This document shows, one piece after another, positions 33,234-41,077 of a stretch of 64,000 nucleotides of DNA. A program made the translations under genes and the position numbers. Source of the DNA: Streptomyces achromogenes. Lineage in GTDB: Bacteria; Actinomycetota; Actinomycetes; Streptomycetales; Streptomycetaceae. The stretch is from contig NZ_JAUSYH010000001.1 in the NCBI RefSeq assembly GCF_030816715.1, forward strand, positions 8,370,001 to 8,434,000. Direction: 5' to 3'. The notes beneath the pieces were generated by a model. That model did no database searches. It was not told where the DNA came from and was given only the letters and a program-made list of their open reading frames with translations. The number at the start of each line of letters is the position of its first letter. Position 1 is the first letter of the stretch.

Positions 33234-34310
33234 ATGACCGACCGCAGCACGTCCGAGCCGTTCCTCGACGGCTTCCAGCGGATGCTCGCGGACGCCGCCG
33301 GCACCGGCCGCCGTCTGACCCGCGAGGAGATCCAGTCCCGGCGGGCGCACGGCGCCCGGGCCGCCGAGGACGGACACGACTGGCGCAGCCTCGTCCGGGC
33401 CCATCTCGCCGCCGGCCGGGAGGGCTGGCCGCGGGGGGCCGACCCGTCCGGTGTGCTCACCGTCGTCGAACAGGCCCTGGACGCCTTCGCCGACGGCTAC
33501 GAGAGCGCGCAGCGCCTCGTGATCCGCAAGGAGGAGGCCGCCCGCCGCGAATTCATCGACGACCTGCTGCACGGGCGCGGGGACCCGGGGCAACTCGCCG
33601 CGCGCTCCGAGCGGTTCGGTCTGCGCCTGTCCCGCGCCCACGCGGTCGCGGTGGCCGAGGGCCCCGTCGGGTACGACGAGACGGACCCCGTGCCCCGCCG
33701 GGTGGCGGACGAACTGTTCGGCCGCTTCGAGAACCGCCGCATCCTGTTCACCACCAAGCACGGCCGGATGGTGTGCATCGCCCCGGGAGACCAGGACGAG
33801 GTCCTCACCCACTTCGCCAAGCAGGCCTACGCCGCCGCAGGGCAGCTCCAGGTCGCCGTCGGCCGACCCAGACCGGGACCGGTCGGCATCGGCCACAGCT
33901 ACGAAGAGGCGCTCAACGCCCTTGAGGTGGCCCAGCGCATGGGCCTCGACGAGCCGCTGCTGCGCGCCGCCGACCTGCTCGTCTTCCCCGTGCTCGCCCG
34001 GGACCGGCTGGCCCTGGTGGATCTCGTCCACAGCGTCCTCGGGCCGCTCGAACGGGCCCGCGGCGGTGCGCAGCCGCTGCTCGCGACCCTGACGGCGTAC
34101 TTCGACTCCGGCTGTGTGGCGGCGGCCGCCGCCCGGCGGCTCTCGCTGAGCGTGCGTGCCCTCACCTACCGGCTGGAGCGCGTCCACCATCTGACCGGCG
34201 CCGACCCCGCCGACCCCGGCCACCGCTACACGCTGCAGACCGCGGTCATCGGCGCCCGTCTGCTCAACTGGCCCGCCAGACCCCTGCATCCGACCGACGG
34301 GCCTGCCTGA
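33234..34310 (+). CDS. PucR/CdaR-type helix-turn-helix regulator
   Basis: A 358-residue regulator. An N-terminal helical sensory part ('EIQSRRAHGARAAEDGHDWR', 'EQALDAFADGYESAQRLVIR') is followed by a GGDEF-like/CdaR middle region and the C-terminal PucR helix-turn-helix ('LLATLTAYFDSGCVAAAAAR', then RLSLSVRALTYRLERVHHLTG). Regulators of this build occur widely in Streptomyces next to metabolic genes. The ATG at 33234 has a GGGGAGG site. It lies 103 bases after the antiporter and may control it. Its end is close to a hairpin and to the convergent TrkA-C gene. Confidence 0.83.
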   Translation: MTDRSTSEPFLDGFQRMLADAAGTGRRLTREEIQSRRAHGARAAEDGHDWRSLVRAHLAAGREGWPRGADPSGVLTVVEQALDAFADGYESAQRLVIRKEEAARREFIDDLLHGRGDPGQLAARSERFGLRLSRAHAVAVAEGPVGYDETDPVPRRVADELFGRFENRRILFTTKHGRMVCIAPGDQDEVLTHFAKQAYAAAGQLQVAVGRPRPGPVGIGHSYEEALNALEVAQRMGLDEPLLRAADLLVFPVLARDRLALVDLVHSVLGPLERARGGAQPLLATLTAYFDSGCVAAAAARRLSLSVRALTYRLERVHHLTGADPADPGHRYTLQTAVIGARLLNWPARPLHPTDGPA

Positions 34311-34330
34311 GGCCGCCGCGCGGGGCGGCC
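34311..34330. terminator. Hairpin between convergent PucR-type and TrkA-C genes
   Basis: GGCCGCC (34311-34317) pairs perfectly with GGCGGCC (34324-34330) across a 6-base loop, directly after the PucR-type stop codon. It can serve both convergent genes. Confidence 0.6.
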
Positions 34331-34338
34331 CGGACGGC

Positions 34339-34824
34339 TCACTCCCGTGCGAGGATCGCGGCGGCCGCGTCCACGCCCTCCCGGGTGCCGATCACGATGA
34401 GGATGTCCCCGCCGGTCAGCCGGAACTGGGGCGTCGGCGACGGGATGGCCTCGGCGCGGCGCAGTACCGCCACGATCGAGACACCCGTCTCGGTCCGCAT
34501 CCGGGTCTCCCCGAGCAGCCGCCCGTTCCAGTGCGACGTGGCCGTCAGCTCGACGCGCTCCGCCACCAGACCCAGCTCGGTGGTCGACAGCAGGCTGGGA
34601 CTGTGGTGCGTCGGCGTCATCGCGTCGACGAGCGCCGCCGCCTCCCCGGAGGTCAGGCGCACCGACAACGCGCAGGCGTCCGGATCGTCCTCCTGGTAGG
34701 CGTTCAGCGTCCGCGCTCCGTCGCGGTGCGCGACCACCGAGACGCGGCGCTGCTCCCGTGTGGTCAGGTCATAGCGGACGCCGATGCCCGGCAACGGCGT
34801 ACTGCTCAGGCGCGGAGCCCCCAT
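34339..34824 (-). CDS. TrkA-C domain antiporter regulatory subunit (KhtT-like)
   Basis: A 161-residue cytoplasmic protein. The N-terminal part ('TPLPGIGVRYDLTTREQRRV') and the C-terminal TrkA-C/RCK_C domain ('GVSIVAVLRRAEAIPSPTPQ', 'RLTGGDILIVIGTREGVDAA') match regulatory subunits of CPA2 cation/proton antiporters, which gate the exchanger in response to ligands such as nucleotides. The likely partner is the antiporter at 31871. In many actinobacteria the two genes are adjacent; here a regulator lies between them and this gene is on the other strand. The ATG at 34824 is well placed. Confidence 0.85.
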   Translation of the reverse strand: MGAPRLSSTPLPGIGVRYDLTTREQRRVSVVAHRDGARTLNAYQEDDPDACALSVRLTSGEAAALVDAMTPTHHSPSLLSTTELGLVAERVELTATSHWNGRLLGETRMRTETGVSIVAVLRRAEAIPSPTPQFRLTGGDILIVIGTREGVDAAAAILARE

Positions 34825-35080
34825 GACTGCCCCCAGTCTTCATCGAGCGTGCTGCGAACGTTGTCGGTCCACCCTAGTGCCGTGCCCGCAGACGTTCACC
34901 GGCCGGCCTTTGCGGTCACGGCACCGGGCCGTCTCGTGCTGTGTCGGGCCGGGCGGCGAAGCCGGACTCGGCGCCCCGGCGACCGGGTGGGAGACTTCGT
35001 GTTCAGGACCACGCTGCCGTGGGGCCGCCGCTCCGTCGGCCGGCGTCCCCTCGGCAGGGGGCCGGAAGGAGGCGTGGAGA

Positions 35081-35518
35081 ATGATCGAGTGGGTGTCCCT
35101 CAGACAGGGCACCAGGCCCGTACCCCAGCCCGTCGCGACTCCGCTGGTGTGGGCCACCGCGTGCGTCGGCGCGCTGACGCTGGTGACGGTGCACAACATG
35201 GTCGTGGGCTCCGACCGCCCCGGGCTCGCACTGGCCGCGCTGTCCCTGCTGGCCGGCCTGCTGGGTCTGTGCGCCCGCTTCACGGCGGCCCCCGGCACGG
35301 CCCTGCTGTGCTGGCTGACCCTCAACGGCTTCGCCGTTCCGCCCGCCGGCACCCTCACCTGGACCGGCCACCGCGACACCTTCTGGCTCACCTGTCTGTG
35401 CGCCGCGACCCTCGTCGGCACGGCGGCCGCCCGGATCGGCCATGCCCGGGCCGCGTACCGTCGTCTCGCGTCCGCGGTCACGACCCCGGACCCGCAGGAC
35501 GAGCCGCACCTCGGCTGA
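35081..35518 (+). CDS. KdpD-like DUF4118-type membrane module
   Basis: A 145-residue membrane protein with three to four helices ('WATACVGALTLVTVHNMVVG', 'LALAALSLLAGLLGLCARF', 'FWLTCLCAATLVGTAAARIG'). The segment 'TALLCWLTLNGFAVPPAGTL' resembles the DUF4118 hairpin of KdpD-type sensor kinases, but no kinase or response-regulator part follows. A stand-alone DUF4118 protein near a potassium/proton antiporter system would fit turgor or potassium sensing; this is inference. The ATG at 35081 has a GGAGG-type site. Confidence 0.65.
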   Translation: MIEWVSLRQGTRPVPQPVATPLVWATACVGALTLVTVHNMVVGSDRPGLALAALSLLAGLLGLCARFTAAPGTALLCWLTLNGFAVPPAGTLTWTGHRDTFWLTCLCAATLVGTAAARIGHARAAYRRLASAVTTPDPQDEPHLG

Positions 35519-35527
35519 TCCGCTCTC

Positions 35528-36247
35528 TCAGCCCTCCACACCGGTGGCGTCATGGGCCGCTCCCACCGGCTTCGACTCCGGGGAGCCTCGTTGCCGAAGG
35601 TAGATGGAGAGCACCGCCATGGAGGCGACCGCGAGCAGCTCGGACTGCCAGTTCTGCAGGGTGCGGCTCCAGAACTCCGCCGCGCCCAGGTAGTCCGGCC
35701 AGCTCAGCGGCGACTGCAGCTGCCGCAGCCGCTGCTCGTTGCAGGCGGCCACGCCGGTGATCGACTGGACCAGCCAGGACAGCAGGAACACCGTCCCCAT
35801 GACCAGCAGCAGGGATTGCGAGTACAGCGTGCGCCGCCAGCCGCCGCTCCTGGCCCAGCGCGGCGAGCCGTCCTTGGCGTACGCGCCGACCATCTGGTCC
35901 TCGTCCGACTCGCCGCCGGCCTTGTGCAGTTCCTTGGACTCCGGTGAACCGCGTTGCAGCAGCCATACCGTCGCCCCGATGTAGAGGAAGAACTGCAGGT
36001 ACTCCGACTGCCAGTTCTCCGAGACGTCCACGGCGAAGTCGGACGAGGTGACGTACGCGCCGAGGGAGATCCGCTGGAGCCCGTCCACGGCCATCTGGTC
36101 GTTGAAGTCGGCGTGTCCGGCGATCGCCTGGCCGACGAGGCTCAGCAGGAAAGCGCCGAGGAAGAACAGCCCGAGCCCGTTGTCACGCACGAAGCCCCGC
36201 GGACCCCGGCGCTGCGGGGGCCGGGTGCGAGAGGACGGGCGGGTCAT
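35528..36247 (-). CDS. DUF6766 membrane protein with internal duplication
   Basis: A 239-residue integral membrane protein of the DUF6766 type. Two homologous halves are visible: 'ENWQSEYLQFFLYIGATVWL' followed by LQRGSPESKEL, and 'QNWQSELLAVASMAVLSIYL' followed by RQRGSPESKPV. Each follows a hydrophobic helix pair ('GLFFLGAFLLSLVGQAIAGH', 'SQSLLLVMGTVFLLSWLVQS'). The function is unknown. Its ATG overlaps the TGA of the upstream 27-residue peptide gene (ATGA), so the two are translationally coupled; a lipoprotein gene precedes them in the same operon. Confidence 0.85.
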   Translation of the reverse strand: MTRPSSRTRPPQRRGPRGFVRDNGLGLFFLGAFLLSLVGQAIAGHADFNDQMAVDGLQRISLGAYVTSSDFAVDVSENWQSEYLQFFLYIGATVWLLQRGSPESKELHKAGGESDEDQMVGAYAKDGSPRWARSGGWRRTLYSQSLLLVMGTVFLLSWLVQSITGVAACNEQRLRQLQSPLSWPDYLGAAEFWSRTLQNWQSELLAVASMAVLSIYLRQRGSPESKPVGAAHDATGVEG

Positions 36248-36327
36248 CGGTGCATCAGTCCCAGGGCCGCGAGGTAGACGAGGCCGGCCGCGATGATCGC
36301 GAGGACCAGGACGAACATGACCCGCAT
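36244..36327 (-). CDS. 27-residue single-helix membrane peptide
   Basis: The reading frame encodes 'MRVMFVLVLAIIAAGLVYLA' and ends ALGLMHR, which is essentially one transmembrane helix. It is a real-gene candidate despite its size. It has a GGGTGAG ribosome site, it starts 4 bases after the lipoprotein stop, and its own stop overlaps the DUF6766 start by 4 bases. It may be a subunit or stabiliser of the DUF6766 protein. Single-helix peptides of this kind are commonly missed by annotation. Confidence 0.7.
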   Translation of the reverse strand: MRVMFVLVLAIIAAGLVYLAALGLMHR

Positions 36328-36331
36328 GTGC

Positions 36332-36742
36332 TCACCCGCCCTTGATCGTGCATTGGTAGGGCCGGCCGGGCCGCGTCTCGCACCCGGCGGCCACGACCTT
36401 CCAGCCGCCGGTGAAGAGGGAGAGGAACAGGGTGTCCGAGGCGAGCACGGCACGCGCCTGGTTGCCGTAGACGTCCGTGTGCCGTACCGCGCCGCCGGCC
36501 GGCAGCGACTCCTGGCTCAGCGCCTTGGGGCACGGACTCGCGGCGGACTGTTGCAGCTCCTGCTCGGTGTCCGGCGCGAGCAGTGCGCAGGCACGGTCGT
36601 AGGCGCCGTCGTGCAGCGCCGCCTGGAACCGTGCCGCGGTGTCCCGTACGTCGTCCTGCCGTTCCGCCACCGTGCCGCACCCGCCGACGATGCCGACGGC
36701 CAGGAGAGCGGCCAGCGCGCCGCCGTACTTTCGTCCGGTCAT
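36332..36742 (-). CDS. Small lipoprotein, first gene of DUF6766 operon
   Basis: A 136-residue lipoprotein. The signal sequence ends in a VGGC lipobox with Cys22. The mature part has a compact fold with paired cysteines ('AYDRACALLAPDTEQELQQS', 'SPCPKAL', 'VVAAGCETRPGRPYQCTIKG'), suggesting disulfides outside the membrane. The function is unknown. It is co-transcribed with the 27-residue membrane peptide and the DUF6766 protein (gap 4 bases, then 4-base overlap). The ATG at 36742 follows GGGGGAGG. Confidence 0.8.
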   Translation of the reverse strand: MTGRKYGGALAALLAVGIVGGCGTVAERQDDVRDTAARFQAALHDGAYDRACALLAPDTEQELQQSAASPCPKALSQESLPAGGAVRHTDVYGNQARAVLASDTLFLSLFTGGWKVVAAGCETRPGRPYQCTIKGG

Positions 36743-37075
36743 GCGCTCACCTCCCCCGGTAGTACACCGCATCGAACCCCGGCGGAGCGGCTGCGGCACC
36801 CCGCCTTCGCCCGGCCGGCGCATCGGCGGACCGAGGACGGCCGACACGGAAGGTGGGCCGCCCGTCGTACGGGTGCCGGCATCCGCACCGGAGCATTCGA
36901 TGCGACGCAGGCGCCGCCTTCCCCCACGGCTCGTCGGGAGGCGCGGTGCCGCGGCCGAGCGGTGCCGTGGGCTGCCCCGCCCGCCGTGCCGACGGCCGCG
37001 TTACGTGATCGGCTCGAGGGGTACCGGGAGACGGGCGGTGCGCCGGGCGTCGCCGGTGGGCCTGAGGAGGCTGGC
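36743..37075. other. Divergent region between lipoprotein operon and molybdopterin oxidoreductase
   Basis: A 333-base gap. It contains the promoters of both divergent operons. I see no repeat, hairpin or coding sequence that I can support, only GC-rich DNA. Confidence 0.5.
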
Positions 37076-39565
37076 ATGGACGCTTCGGTCGACCGGATCG
37101 CCGAGCCCTGGGGCAGCCGTACCCCGTACGACCGGCACGGGACCTGGCCTGCGCGTGTGGACACCCACCTCGAGGCGGGCGTCGCGCCCGACCAGGTGGA
37201 GCGCTGGGTGCGGGCCGCCTCGATCCTGCACTCCGACGGGGACGCCATGGACATCGCCGTCGTCGACGGGCGCATGGCCGGCGTGCGCGGCCGGGTGGAC
37301 GACCGAGTCAACCGCGGTCGCCTCGGCCCGAAGGACGCCTTCGGCTGGCAGGCGAACGCCTCCCGCGACCGGCTGACCAGGCCGCTGGTCCGCGAGGGCG
37401 GAAGCCTGGTGGAGTGCGACTGGGACACCGCGATGGAGCGCGTCACCGCCCGCTCGCGCGAACTGCTGACGGAACGCGGCCCGGGGTCCATCGGCTTCTA
37501 CACCTCGGGGCAGCTGTACCTGGAGGAGTACTACACCCTCGCGGTGCTGGCCCGGGCCGGCATCGGCACCAGCCACCTGGACGGCAACACCCGCCTGTGC
37601 ACCGCCACCGCGGGCGAGGCGCTCAAGGAGTCCTTCGGCTGCGACGGACAGCCCGGCAGCTACGACGACATCGACCACGCGGACGTGATCGCGCTGTTCG
37701 GGCACAACATCGCCGAGACGCAGCCCGTGCAGTGGATGCGGATCCTCGACCGGCTGGAGGGCGGCGACCCGCCCCGCCTGGTGTGCGTCGACCCGCGCCC
37801 CACCCGGGTGGCCCGCAGGGCGGCCGTCCACCTCGCGCCGCGTGTCGGCACCAACGTGGCCCTGCTGAACGCGCTCCTGCACGAGATCATCCGCGCCGGC
37901 CGGGTCGACCACGACTACGTCCGGACGCACACCGTCGGCTTCGAGGAGCTGGCGTCCAGGGTCGAGCAGTGCACCCCCGAGTGGGCGGCGCGGATCTGCG
38001 ACGTGCCGGCCGCGTCGATCCGTGCGGCCGCCGAGCTCCTCGGCGCGGCCGACCGGCTCCTGTCCACGGTCCTGCAGGGCGTCTACCAGTCCCACCAGGC
38101 CACCGCGGCGGCCGTGCAGATCAACAACCTGCACCTGGTCCGCGGCATGCTCGGCCGGCCGGGTGCCGGGGTGCTGCAGATGAACGGGCAGCCCACCGCG
38201 CAGAACACCCGCGAGTGCGGCGCCGACGGCGACCTGCCGGGCTTTCGGAACTGGCAGAACGACGACCACGTCGCCGACCTCGCCCGGGTGTGGAACGTCG
38301 ACCCCGCGACCATCCCGCACCACACCCCGCCCACCCACGCGATGCAGATGTTCCGGTACGCCGAGCAGGGCTCGATCCGCATGCTGTGGATCAGCGGCAC
38401 CAACCCGGCGGTGTCCCTGCCCGAGCTGTCCCGCATCCGCTCGATCCTGCGGCGCAAGGGTCTGTTCGTGGTGGTGCAGGACCTGTTCCTCACCGAGACC
38501 GCCCGGCTGGCCGACGTGGTGCTGCCCGCCGCGACGTGGGGCGAGAAGACCGGCACGGCCACCAACGCAGACCGCACCGTGCACCTGTCGGAGAAGGCCG
38601 TCGAACCGCCCGGCGAGGCCAGGCCCGACCTCGACGTCTTCCTCGACTACGCCGCCCGCATGGACTTCCGCGACAAGGACGGCGGGCCGCTGATCACCTG
38701 GCACGACCCGGAGTCCGCCTTCGAGGCGTGGAAACGCTGCAGCTCCGGCCGGCCGTGCGACTACACCGGCCTCACCTACGACAGGCTGCGCGGCGCGAGC
38801 GGCGTCCAGTGGCCGTGCAACGCACAGGCCCCCGACGGCACGCCACGCCTCTACGCCGACGGCATCACCTGGGCGCACCCCGACCTCTGCGAGAGCTACG
38901 GCAAGGACCTGGTGACGGGCGCCACCGACGACGTCGTCGAGTACCGCTCCCTCAACCCGGACGGCAAAGCCGTGATCAGGGCGGCCGACTACCTGCCGCC
39001 GCACGAGGCGCCCGACGAGGACCATCCCTTCCAGCTGACCACGGGCCGTACCCTCTACCACTTCCACACGCGCACCAAGACCGCGCGGGCGCCCCAGCTG
39101 AACGCCGCCGCTCCCGACGTGTGGGTGGAAGCCGCCTCGTCCGACGCCGTCGCCCTCGGACTCCACGAGGGCGACCTGGTCGAGGTCGGCACCCGCCGCG
39201 GCGCCGTGCGGGGGCGGCTGCGCGTGACCGACATCCGCCCCGGACTGCTCTTCCTGCCCTTCCACTACGGCTACTGGGACACCGAGGGCGGACACGGGCC
39301 GGGCGGCGACACCCCGGGGCGCGCCGCGAACGAGACGACCGTGACCGACTGGGACCCCGCCTCCAAGCAGCCGCTGTTCAAGACCGCCGCGGCGGCGCTG
39401 CGCCTCGTCGAACGCGGGGACGGCCGCGTCGCCCCCGCTCCGACCACCACGGCGTCGGCGCCCTCCCGCACCGGCGCCGCGCCGGCCACCGTCGGCGGCC
39501 CCACCGCCCTCGTCACCGAGACGGACGCCCCTCCCCGGGGCCGCCGCACGCAGGAGGCGCCGTGA
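37076..39565 (+). CDS. Molybdopterin oxidoreductase lacking N-terminal Fe-S cysteines
   Basis: An 829-residue protein of the DMSO-reductase family. It is recognised by 'HLDGNTRLCTATAGEALKES', 'QPGSYDDIDHADVIALFGHN', 'VDPRPTRVARRAAVHLAPRV', 'GMLGRPGAGVLQMNGQPTAQ' with NTRECGADGDLPG, and the C-terminal dinucleotide-binding 'TTGRTLYHFHTRTKT'. The usual 4Fe-4S CxxC...C motif before the first catalytic domain is absent; that region reads 'ERWVRAASILHSDGDAMDIA'. It also has no Tat signal, so the enzyme is cytoplasmic. The reaction is unknown; nitrate-reductase and formate-dehydrogenase annotations would be family guesses. The stop overlaps the next gene by 4 bases (GTGA). The ATG at 37076 has GAGGAGG. 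Confidence 0.88.
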   Translation: MDASVDRIAEPWGSRTPYDRHGTWPARVDTHLEAGVAPDQVERWVRAASILHSDGDAMDIAVVDGRMAGVRGRVDDRVNRGRLGPKDAFGWQANASRDRLTRPLVREGGSLVECDWDTAMERVTARSRELLTERGPGSIGFYTSGQLYLEEYYTLAVLARAGIGTSHLDGNTRLCTATAGEALKESFGCDGQPGSYDDIDHADVIALFGHNIAETQPVQWMRILDRLEGGDPPRLVCVDPRPTRVARRAAVHLAPRVGTNVALLNALLHEIIRAGRVDHDYVRTHTVGFEELASRVEQCTPEWAARICDVPAASIRAAAELLGAADRLLSTVLQGVYQSHQATAAAVQINNLHLVRGMLGRPGAGVLQMNGQPTAQNTRECGADGDLPGFRNWQNDDHVADLARVWNVDPATIPHHTPPTHAMQMFRYAEQGSIRMLWISGTNPAVSLPELSRIRSILRRKGLFVVVQDLFLTETARLADVVLPAATWGEKTGTATNADRTVHLSEKAVEPPGEARPDLDVFLDYAARMDFRDKDGGPLITWHDPESAFEAWKRCSSGRPCDYTGLTYDRLRGASGVQWPCNAQAPDGTPRLYADGITWAHPDLCESYGKDLVTGATDDVVEYRSLNPDGKAVIRAADYLPPHEAPDEDHPFQLTTGRTLYHFHTRTKTARAPQLNAAAPDVWVEAASSDAVALGLHEGDLVEVGTRRGAVRGRLRVTDIRPGLLFLPFHYGYWDTEGGHGPGGDTPGRAANETTVTDWDPASKQPLFKTAAAALRLVERGDGRVAPAPTTTASAPSRTGAAPATVGGPTALVTETDAPPRGRRTQEAP

Positions 39566-40053
39566 ACGGCATCGCTTTCACCCTGCGCGCTCTGCACCAC
39601 GGCGAGCGACACCTCGCCGGACAGCTGACCGCCGTGGCCGAGCGCCACCGCACCGAGCACGAGGTGCACCATGTCGCCCAGGACCTCGCCGTCTGGTCCC
39701 GGGCCCACGTCGCACACCTGGCCGAGGCCGCCCGCGCCCACGGCCTCGACCTCGCCGCCTCGCCCGGCGCTCCCGCGGCCGGCGTCCTGTCCTCGCTCCG
39801 GGAGAGGACCGCCGAGGCGGTGGCCCGTCGCCCCGAGCCCGGACTGCTGCTCCTGCGCGACCTGCGGGGCTTGCACCTGAGCGCCGCGGAGAACTCCCTG
39901 TACTGGGAGATGCTGGCGCAGGCCGCTCAGGCCACCAGGGACGAGGAGCTGCTCTCCGTCGTCTCCACGTGCCACCCGCAGACCCTCCGGCAGATGCGCT
40001 GGACCAACACCCTGATCAAGAACCTCGCGCCACAGGTCCTCACGAGCCTGTGA
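39562..40053 (+). CDS. Helical partner protein of the molybdopterin oxidoreductase
   Basis: A 163-residue, mostly alpha-helical protein ('FTLRALHHGERHLAGQLTAV', 'HEVHHVAQDLAVWSRAHVAH', 'SAAENSLYWEMLAQAAQATR'). The spacing of His, Glu and His in these helices resembles a ferritin-like four-helix bundle, but a full metal site is not certain. It has no recognised family. Its GTG overlaps the oxidoreductase stop by 4 bases, which argues for a joint complex or an assembly/redox partner. Confidence 0.75.
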   Translation: MNGIAFTLRALHHGERHLAGQLTAVAERHRTEHEVHHVAQDLAVWSRAHVAHLAEAARAHGLDLAASPGAPAAGVLSSLRERTAEAVARRPEPGLLLLRDLRGLHLSAAENSLYWEMLAQAAQATRDEELLSVVSTCHPQTLRQMRWTNTLIKNLAPQVLTSL

Positions 40054-40205
40054 CGAGGCCGCCCGGGGCGGGATCCCGCCGGGAGCGGGGCGTCGGGCCT
40101 GCCGCGAGGGGCGCGAGGGGCGTGTGTGGAGCGGCGGCAAGTGGGCACTCAGTGGGGCGGAAAGCCGCGCCTCCCCCTGGAGCGCCCTGCCGAACGGAGA
40201 ACGCG

Positions 40206-40889
40206 ATGACGGCGGAACCATGGGCGCCGGAGGCGCCGGCCCGGGCCTATACCCCGCCGGGTGTGTACACCCCCCAGTGGGACACCCGGCTGCTGACGCG
40301 TGCCCTGTCCCGTGAGGACATCGGCTCCGCCACTGAGGTGCTGGACCTGGGCACCGGCTCCGGGGCCCTCGCCGTTCAGGCCGCACGGCTGGGCGCCCGG
40401 GTGACGGCGGTCGACATCTCGCGGCTGGCCGTCCTGACCGCGCGGTTCAACGCGCTGCTGGCCGGCCAGCGGGTCCGCTGCCGTCGGGGCGACCTGACCG
40501 CGGCCGTGCCGGGGCGCTCGTACGACCTGGTCGTGAGCAACCCGCCCTATGTGCCGTCGCCCGCCACGGCGCTGCCGCACCGGGGCCTGGCGCGGGCCTG
40601 GGACGCGGGCCGGGACGGGCGCGTGTTCATCGACCGGATCTGCGCCGAGGCGCCCGCCGTCCTGAATCCCGGCGGGGCCCTGCTGATCGTGCACTCGAGT
40701 CTGTGCGACACCCGGGCCACCCTGCGGCGTCTGGCGGACGTCGGACTGCGCGCCGCGGTCACCGACCGGGTCACCGTGCCGCACGGCCCGGTGCTGCGTT
40801 CCCGCCACCGGTGGCTCGTCCAGCAGGGCCTGCTGGAGGACGGCGAGAGCCGCGAGGAACTGGTGGTGGTCCGCGCCGAACGTGCGTGA
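40206..40889 (+). CDS. HemK/MTQ2-type SAM methyltransferase
   Basis: A 227-residue class I methyltransferase. The SAM loop reads 'VLDLGTGSGALAVQAARLGA', the substrate motif NPPY is in 'YDLVVSNPPYVPSPATAL', and the motif 'PPGVYTPQWDTRLLTRAL' precedes it. NPPY enzymes methylate amide or amino nitrogens; the closest functional group is the HemK2/MTQ2 family acting on glutamine in release-factor-like proteins. The true substrate is unclear. The ATG at 40206 has a GGAG site, and a hairpin follows the gene. Confidence 0.8.
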   Translation: MTAEPWAPEAPARAYTPPGVYTPQWDTRLLTRALSREDIGSATEVLDLGTGSGALAVQAARLGARVTAVDISRLAVLTARFNALLAGQRVRCRRGDLTAAVPGRSYDLVVSNPPYVPSPATALPHRGLARAWDAGRDGRVFIDRICAEAPAVLNPGGALLIVHSSLCDTRATLRRLADVGLRAAVTDRVTVPHGPVLRSRHRWLVQQGLLEDGESREELVVVRAERA

Positions 40890-40918
40890 CGCCTGCGCCG
40901 CGCGGTACGGCGCGATCA

Positions 40919-40936
40919 CCGGGCGGACACGCCCGG
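40919..40936. terminator. Hairpin after the methyltransferase
   Basis: CCGGGCG (40919-40925) pairs with CGCCCGG (40930-40936) across a GACA loop, 30 bases after the methyltransferase stop. It lies in the gap before the convergent membrane-protein gene. Confidence 0.6.
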
Positions 40937-41077
40937 GTGTCTCCTCACGGCGAAGATCCTCAGGGCGGCCATGGCGGTGACCCGTCGCCGTGACACGGCC
41001 GGGGGAAGGACGGTCACCGCCACTCCGGCAAGTGCCGCCCGCCCGGCGGGCCCGCGAAGGAAAACCGTGGTACGGCG

